Assembly: GCA_038380435.1 (NCBI GenBank)
Contig: JAWZYU010000030.1
Span: forward strand, 63,747,817-63,811,816
DNA: 64,000 nucleotides
Source: Ryuthela nishihirai
Taxonomy: Eukaryota > Arthropoda > Arachnida > Araneae > Heptathelidae
Direction: 5' to 3'
Shown here: piece after piece, positions 58,343-64,000 of the stretch
Numbering within the stretch: position 1 is the stretch's first letter
Layout: every line of letters begins with the position of its first letter
Position numbers and translations under genes: made by a program
The notes under the pieces: generated by a model
Told to the model about the DNA's origin: nothing
The model's input: the letters and a program-made list of their open reading frames with translations, nothing else
Database searches by the model: none

Positions 58343-58795
58343 AGGTGCACTCCAAAAGTTCCTAGACTATTTTAATCACTGTTATCCCTTTCAAAGTTTA
58401 TCATTGTTTTCCCCTTCAAAGTAGTCCTCTTGGGAGCTAATAGAGTGAGCCTAGAGCTTTTCCCACTGCTGAAAACACTTGAAATGTTGCCGGGAAAAAA
58501 AACACCTATTTTGAGATGTTCAACACCTGTTTTGATTGTGCCTGAATCACTTCGTTAATCCTTATGGTGGAACTTCATCTTGGGGAACAGGAAGAAGTTT
58601 CAGGGGGGCGGGGGGAAACCACCACCATGTTATATTTGATCAAAAACTGCTTAACAGATGGAGCATTGTGGGCTGGTGCATTGTAAGGATGCACCCAATG
58701 TCCTGTGTGTGCCATTTTTCCTGGATGTTTCAAGCTAACACTCTCCCTCAAATGCTTTAGGACCTTGATGTAGTAGTGTTGTTTCATTGTATAGC
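58343..58795 (-). pseudogene. mariner transposase 3' half relic
   Basis: The minus frame carries YNAPAHNAPSVKQFLIKYNM, the HDNAPAH-type second catalytic block of mariner transposases. The 3' untranslated end and a terminal repeat (gaggtgcactccaaaagttc on the plus strand at about 58343) follow. A MetaSINE begins where the element breaks off. Confidence 0.6.
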
Positions 58796-58797
58796 CT

Positions 58798-59038
58798 GGG
58801 GGTGGGGTAGCTCAGTTGGTAGTGTGCCAAGCTTGTAATCTGCAGTTCCCAGGTTTGTGTCCCAGCTGGGTCAATGTTGAGATTTATCTCAATAATTCCC
58901 CCCCTGCCCATGGTCAGTAGGGGACACTGATGGGCTTGGAAAGGCTGCCGTCCATCAGATAGGATGTTATGCTTCGGCCCTGTGTGCAGGAGAACCATAC
59001 CCTGCACAAGTTAAAGAACACTGGATGGCCTTCACAGG
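58798..59038 (+). repeat. MetaSINE, 3'-truncated
   Basis: The head (gtagctcagttggtagtgtg, B box aggtttgtgtcccagc) and core (gatgggcttggaaaggctgc) are followed by an abrupt end after ctggatggccttcacagg. Confidence 0.82.
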
Positions 59039-59583
59039 ATATTGATACAGATTCGTTAAGTGGGTTTTAACCCTGCGTGATACTTTATTTTAGGGAAATT
59101 GTTGGTTTGTGAGTTTAGATTGAATGGTTAAATATTTTAGCCATAGTGCACCTAACGTGTTGGCAGTCTGCTAGGAAGAGATCCAAAGTACATCTACAAA
59201 CAAAATCTGTGTGGTGTATATTGTAAAAAATAATGCCAGCCAAGAAAAAATTGTGAATGGTGCAGTCACCTTGTGCATTACTGGCCTTTATTCTAAGCTA
59301 TACCATAGATAAAAATTGCAAACGAAACACCCTCATTCAGGTTTCTTTTACCTTATTCTATTCAGGAAAAAAAAATATGTAGGAGATGTAAATTTCTGTT
59401 GTATTTCATCTCCAAAAAAGTTTAAAATTAACTGAGCCATAGATGCATTCATTGTTAGAAATTTTGCACTGTAAGGATGTGTAGAGCAATTTGAAATTTT
59501 ATTATAATTTTGAGTAACACTTGGTATACTATATTGATAAAAGGTTCTATTTTAAGCATATATGAAACAAAGCTCATTTTATA

Positions 59584-59750
59584 ATAATAAAAAATAAATA
59601 CCCCCTCAAGCAGCTGCTTACCACAGAGGTCTGAGAGGATGGCTGGACCTCAGCAGAAAAACATCACAAACATCCAGCCTTACCCGGGGCTTGAACCCAG
59701 ATCCCTTAGATTAGTAGCCAAGTGTGCTAACCACTCGGCCACGGGATGGC
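59584..59750 (-). repeat. SINE family A with internal deletion and TSD
   Basis: The minus-strand copy lacks the middle (from gtctga straight to gaggatgg on the plus strand). It is flanked by the duplication cattttata. Confidence 0.85.
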
Positions 59751-59770
59751 CATTTTATACTATACCACAT

Positions 59771-59894
59771 AAAACTTTTGAAACATCTAATTTATAGAAC
59801 TGTGTTATAAACTGCATATTTACTATATATGTAAAACTTTTGAAACATCTAATTTATAGAACTGTGTTATAAACTGCATATTTACTATATATGT
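59771..59894 (+). repeat. Perfect 62-bp tandem duplication before RPL4 exon 7
   Basis: Two identical units start at 59771 and 59833 (aaaacttttgaaacatctaa...), followed by the first bases of a third. It is very recent, or an assembly artefact. It ends 100 bp upstream of the exon 7 acceptor. Confidence 0.95.
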
Positions 59895-59994
59895 AAAACT
59901 GTGGAAATCTTTAAGTTTTCAACTTAACCTTGTTTTCATTGTTGTTAGCTTAATGTGTGAATAACTAATTCATTTTATCAACTTTCTTTTTCAG

Positions 59995-60078
59995 TCTTCC
60001 AATGCCAAAAATGGCTAATACTGATCTTTCTCGTTTGCTAAAGAGTGATGAAATCAGAAAAGCAATCAGACCTGCCAA
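59995..60078 (+). CDS. RPL4: RPL4 exon 7, residues 280-308 (gene continues off the right edge)
   Basis: This 84-nt exon (acceptor actttctttttcag, donor AA|gtaagc) encodes LPMPKMANTDLSRLLKSDEI and KAIRPA. Vertebrate RPL4 continues with the basic PRKKIHRRVLKKNPL segment and a lysine/alanine-rich tail; no such exon was found in 60080-64000. Roughly the last 100-120 residues are therefore outside the window, and the intron here is at least 3.9 kb. A perfect 62-bp tandem duplication ends 100 bp before the acceptor. Confidence 0.95.
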
Positions 60079-60764
60079 GTAAGCATTAAAAAAAACTTAT
60101 GTTAACAACTGTTGCATATTTTCCATTTTATAGTGTACACAGTAATCTTCTGTCTTATAAAAAATTAAAAATTATGGATTTTGGCTTTAAAAATAATATG
60201 TATTTTGGTTAATGCCATGATTTCCTCACAATCCCCTGAAGTAATTCAATGATAACAAGAAAAATTATATAGATGGTTTTCTAAATATTTAAATAATGAG
60301 TTAAATCTTCAGTATTATTGCAGGAGGTTCAAACACTGTGCGGAGATGCTTTTCTTTATTTTTCCTTCAATAACTAAGTGCATTTTATCTAACTTAAAAA
60401 ATTTATGATTATAGTAGGGGGAATTTTTAAATGTGTAGATTTTTAGTTAGTTATCTAGATGTAGGTTTTACAAATATATGAGATTTATAGCTATATCAAA
60501 GAACTTAAAAAAGATAATTTTATGACTAAAAATTCAAAACTAAAATAGTTAAGATGAAAAGCTAAATTTTGGATCTTGGTTGTGAGTTTGAAATATTGCA
60601 TTATTGTACAATAATAATGATCCTTTATTCAATTCCTAATAGTGGTCCCATTTATCATAATTTTTAGACTTGTTTATATCAGTTTTATATTTGAATTAAA
60701 TTTTATAACATTAGTTAACTCTGACTATTGCTTCTATATTAAACTTTTAAATTTGTTATCAGAG

Positions 60765-60842
60765 TGGTGCACTTTGGCATAAAAATAATCTCTGAATCAT
60801 CATGGTCTGTTCAACATTTCTGAAGACTTTCATACTGATATA
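60765..60842 (+). ncRNA. Degenerate H/ACA-like copy (copy A)
   Basis: This contains AAAAATAATC, TCTGAA, CATGGTCTG and CATACTGAT in the same order as copies B and D, but lacks the ACA and most pairing. The shared trailing sequence (ttaaaa-tgtattt-cac then caactgatttgt) is present in all four units, showing duplication of a larger intron segment of more than 220 bp. Confidence 0.3.
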
Positions 60843-61261
60843 TATATATTGCTTACACTTAATTTCTAACCACTGAGCATTAAAAGGTGTATTTTTTCAC
60901 TAATCAACTGATTTGTATTGCAAATGAATGGTAGTTGCATTGCTGAATAAATTACTGGTTCAATTTTTATCTTAAATTCTATCATTTACCCTTTTACTAC
61001 AGTATTTTTCTGTGATACTTTATTACTAAAGGTCAAACATCAAATTAAGAACAAAGTTTAATTTCACTGACAAAAGCATATCAAACTAGTTTGGTGCATG
61101 ATGGGTGAATTCTGTGCATAAAGTCCAAAGTCTGTGAACTTAATCTTAGATTTTAGGTTTTTATTGTATTTTACATTATTAGAAAGACAGTGTCAAGTTC
61201 CTCATTTGCCCTAAAATACCAGGCTGAAACCACAGTGAACTCTAGCTTCACTGCTTTATTT

Positions 61262-61392
61262 TGTGCATGGTAATAGGCCAAGCAAAAAATTATTTTGTGA
61301 GGTCATGCACCATGCTAGAAAAAATAATCCCTTTGAACCATGGTCAGACTCGTATTTATGGAGTCTTGCACACTGATTAAGGTGATACATTT
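61262..61392 (+). ncRNA. H/ACA box snoRNA candidate (copy B) in RPL4 intron 7
   Basis: H/ACA snoRNAs guide pseudouridylation of rRNA and are usually processed from introns of ribosomal protein genes. Here the 5' hairpin closes with GCATGGT (61265-61271) pairing perfectly with ACCATGC (61309-61315). An H box AGAAAA (61317-61322, fits ANANNA) follows. The 3' hairpin closes with ATCCCTT against AAGG-T-GAT and has an upper stem AGACTC (61346-61351)/GAGTCT (61361-61366). An ACA box sits at 61387-61389, directly after the basal stem and 3 nt from the presumed end. The core is about 90% identical to the copy at 63254-63392, and base changes in two stems are compensatory. The target site was not determined. 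Confidence 0.75.
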
Positions 61393-61617
61393 TTTCATCG
61401 CTAGTTACATTTGTACATAATTAGTATTGATATTTAAATATGTATTTTCATTGGTCAAATAATTTGGGCTAAAAGTGAATAACTGTTTGGAAATGCACTG
61501 TTTTCTAAATTAAGTAATAGCTCTGTGACTGGTTAACTATTTCCATTTTTAATTCTGTCATTAGAAATACAGATAAAAGAATAAAATTGGGCCATATTAT
61601 TGTTATAATTTTATTTT

Positions 61618-61720
61618 GTGCATGCTAGACTTTCAGATATGGAAATCATTTTGTTAGACATTCTAGGAAGATAATTCTGAACTATAATCTGACACTATTT
61701 GTGGGATATTGCATATAATG
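61618..61720 (+). ncRNA. Degenerate H/ACA-like copy (copy C)
   Basis: This aligns with copies B and D over GTGCATG, an AGATAAT-like H-box region, TCTGAAC, ATCTGAC and TTTGTGGGAT. The ACA box and the 3' basal stem are lost, and a different short stem (CTAGA/TCTAG) closes the 5' hairpin. It is probably a pseudogene of the snoRNA, or simply the same duplicated intron unit without function. Confidence 0.35.
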
Positions 61721-63253
61721 GTAGTTTTTTTTATAGATTTCTTACCAGTATTAGTATTAAAATATGTATTTTACACTGATTGAACTGAGTTGTGCTGGAA
61801 GTGAATAGTAAAAGTAATAATTTAGAACAGGGTTAATTGAATAATTGCCCAACAAAAAAATCTTTCCTAAACAATGTATGAAAAATACAAAAGCAAAACA
61901 AGAAAGTTGCTTCTTTATTTAAAAAAAAAGAGTGAAACACGTGCATTGTTCTACATAATAATTTTTTTTATACTTTCCTTTACCTTTGGCCTGCAAAAAG
62001 GACCTTGAAATTCAAAAAGTAAAAAGTAATCTGCTTGGAAATATAATTCTGTACTATATAAATATAATTGTGTGGAGCTTGTACCCTTCATCTCTTCTTT
62101 GTATGTTCCTTTTAGTATTGGCAGATTTACTACTTTGAGTTGTTCCTAGATCGGTGGCCTTAATTTCTTTTAAAATTAAGTTGATCACAACTATTTCATG
62201 AGATAGTTCATATCACCACAGCTGGATTTAGGTCATGGCCTCACCATCCTAAATGTAAAGCCAGCTTTGCTTTTTAATCTTTTACCCTACAAAATAACCC
62301 AAATTTAAAATGGGAAAATCTTTGCATTCAAAAATCTAATGGAGCAGTCCTGTTTTAAAATGTGCATTGCTTCATAAATTAAGTGATTGAATGTTCCCAT
62401 CTTTAACATTTATGCAACAGTCAAACGTTTAGTATATTACTGCTCAGTGCATTATCAGAAACCTTTTAAATATAAACTGATTGAAATTCGGAATTTTTTT
62501 AACTCTTAAAGTGTTAGGTTTTTTACAATGCACACATTTGTGGCAAGGATAATTTTTACTCATCTTCCTATTACTTTCCTCTCATCATAGGTTTGTGTGT
62601 TTCCCAAACAGCATTTCAACTTATTCTCTCTAAGTATTAAAGCTTGTGATGTGGGGAGTGTCATAGGTTATACAAAAAAACATTTACCTCTGTGCTTCCG
62701 CCTCCCTGGAAAACGAGAAATATAAAAATCGTTTTTCCTCTATCATCTGAACCCTGAGGGCCCACATTAAGAATTATTAAAATAAAAGCTTATGATATGT
62801 GAGGACTGTTGTGGGCTACCACAAGTAATTTTTAGAGGGGGAGGGTTGATCCCCTCTAAAAAGGGAAAAAAGGATTTAAGTAATAGAAATATAGAATATA
62901 AATAGAATAATAAAATTTGGAAAAAAATTTTTTTTTTACTTAAGTCAAAATGAAAAATGCCGTAAATTTTACCGCTATGAGAACTGAAACATAAAAAGAT
63001 AAAGTTCCTTTAATGTAGAATTTTATTATTCACAGTTAATGCTCTTTTAGTGTGTAACACTATCTATCTTTACTAGTTTATGAAAATATCTCAAATTCAG
63101 TTGGTGTTTTGTACTTGAAAAATAGCCTGTGGACCAGGCTAATTTTAAAGGGATGCCTGAAAACGGTTAATTCTCCTTTGTTAGTTAATAATTCAGATTA
63201 TAGGATTAAAATTGAACATATTACTGCTGTAAAATTACTTTTCTTGTATATTT

Positions 63254-63392
63254 TGTGCATGATTGAATTCCAGACAGAATAATCATTTTTGTTTGTTGTT
63301 TGGTCAGACATCATGCTAGAAAAATAATCCCTCTGAACCATGGTCTGACTCTTGTTTGTGGGGTCTTGCACACTGATTGAGGTGATACATAT
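63254..63392 (+). ncRNA. H/ACA box snoRNA candidate (copy D) in RPL4 intron 7
   Basis: This has the same architecture as the copy at 61262-61392. The basal stem of the 5' hairpin is GCATGAT (63257-63263)/ATCATGC (63310-63316), with an inner stem CAGACA/TGTTTG. The H box AGAAAA is at 63318-63323. The 3' hairpin has a basal stem ATCCCTC (63327-63333) against GAGG-T-GAT (63379-63386) and an upper stem GACTC/GGGTC. The ACA is at 63387-63389. Relative to copy B, G-C became A-T in the first stem and T-A became C-G in the second, which is what selection on RNA structure produces. Flanks of the two copies are far less similar than the cores. Confidence 0.75.
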
Positions 63393-63499
63393 ATGTTTTA
63401 TATGCAGTTATATTTTTGACAAGTATTATTAAAAGATGTGTTTCACTTATCAACTGATTTGTGCTGGAAATAAAGTACAATAAAAGCCCAGACTACTAT

Positions 63500-63685
63500 A
63501 AAAGCTCTTGACTACTGATCTTAGGGACCTGGGTTTGAGCCCTGGGTAAGACATGGATGTATGTGTCGTTTTTCTGCCAAGGTCCTGCCATCCTCTCAGA
63601 TCTTCTACTATTGCATATGAACTGACGGGCTCCTGTCAGACCTCTGTGACAAGCAGCTGCTTGAGGGGGCATATATTTTATTATT
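63500..63685 (+). repeat. SINE family A, lacking the first bases of the head
   Basis: Starts at cttgactactgatcttaggg, with B box gggtttgagccctgg, and ends gacaagcagctgcttgaggg followed by an AT-rich tail. Confidence 0.85.
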
Positions 63686-63705
63686 TTTTTTATATATAAC
63701 TGTAA

Positions 63706-64000
63706 CATTCCCAGCTCTAAGCATTTCCGTAGTAATTACATCTACCCCTGGGGATTTATATAGTTAATTTACCTAATACAGAATTAGGAACAGCCAAAAT
63801 AACTTCAGATTGTGTTATAGGGCCAACATTAAAGTCACCAATGGATCTATCATCATCACAAACAATGGAAGTAGAACTAACTGCATTGTTTAGAATATCA
63901 CTGAAATGCTTAGCCCACCTAGCCATGACAGAATCCTCACCTTCTATAACCTTGTTTATCTTTCAATCTTTGTATACCTGTCTGTTTTCTACCACATAAA
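63706..64000 (-). mobile_element. YADD-LINE middle fragment, runs off the right edge
   Basis: Collinear with 48415-48700 of the better-preserved copy (cccagctctaagcatttc, ctacccctggggattta, gccaaaataacttcagattg), so it encodes the region just upstream of the reverse-transcriptase palm. A short duplicated insert near 63755-63790 disrupts it. Confidence 0.82.

Larger units (their letters stand above)
60079..64000 (+). other. RPL4: RPL4 intron 7 (5' part, open at right edge)
   Basis: The donor is gtaagc. It holds four related units of 220 bp or more, two of which form H/ACA snoRNA candidates, a family A SINE (63500-63685) and a LINE fragment at the edge. The stretch 61830-63200 shows nothing recognisable. 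Confidence 0.8.

Noticed and set aside
60079..64000. RPL4 exon 8 within the window
   Set aside because: No segment encoding the basic KxxHRRVLKKNPL-type continuation after a suitable acceptor was found.

Overview
This is a eukaryotic, AT-rich stretch of an animal genome. Two lines of evidence show this: spliced protein-coding exons with consensus GT/AG sites, and dense interspersed repeats with eukaryotic hallmarks (tRNA-derived SINEs, a MetaSINE-type family, non-LTR retrotransposons, and mariner, Tc1 and hAT relics). There is no bacterial gene organisation and no CRISPR array. The RPL4 protein reads like an arthropod sequence, perhaps a chelicerate. That placement is an impression from the protein and the repeats, not a proof.

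The left part (about 0.7-20 kb, minus strand) holds a gene encoding a coiled-coil protein that I identify as the CCDC13 orthologue. Five in-frame, phase-0 exons are clear (6560-6438, 4689-4396, 1385-1209 and 889-713, plus a possible upstream exon at 12873-12787). The two most 3' exons are homologous to each other and both are exactly 177 nt, so they are a tandem exon duplication and possibly a mutually exclusive pair. Further upstream, exons at 12873-12787 and 18176-18034 are convincing as exons. Their membership in CCDC13 is doubtful, because the first carries a C-x2-C-D motif reminiscent of the C-terminal domain of QRICH2-like proteins.

The right part (28.7-64 kb, plus strand) is the ribosomal protein gene RPL4 (uL4). 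It has an exon ending in the ATG start codon at 28891, a 10.8-kb first intron, and exons 2-7 at 39723, 42603, 45543, 52600, 55314 and 59995. About the first 307 of roughly 400 residues are encoded here, and the gene runs off the right edge. Its last visible intron carries two strong H/ACA snoRNA candidates (61262-61392 and 63254-63392). They share hairpin-H-box-hairpin-ACA architecture and show compensatory base changes between the copies, and two further degenerate copies lie nearby. This is the best candidate for an undescribed functional element in the window.

Almost everything else is repeats. There is a YADD-motif LINE family in at least seven fragments, one of which (47015-48994) still encodes a nearly continuous reverse transcriptase and sits inside an older MITE. 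A tRNA-SINE family (A) has about ten copies and shares a short 3' tail with that LINE. There is also a MetaSINE family (C) with several copies carrying clear target-site duplications and inserted into LINEs and into each other, two smaller tRNA-like SINE families, hAT-type MITEs with 8-bp target duplications, and three long inverted-repeat elements. The largest of these is a 2.2-kb fold-back with arms of about 1 kb. The interval 24.5-28.7 kb between the two genes shows no recognisable gene.
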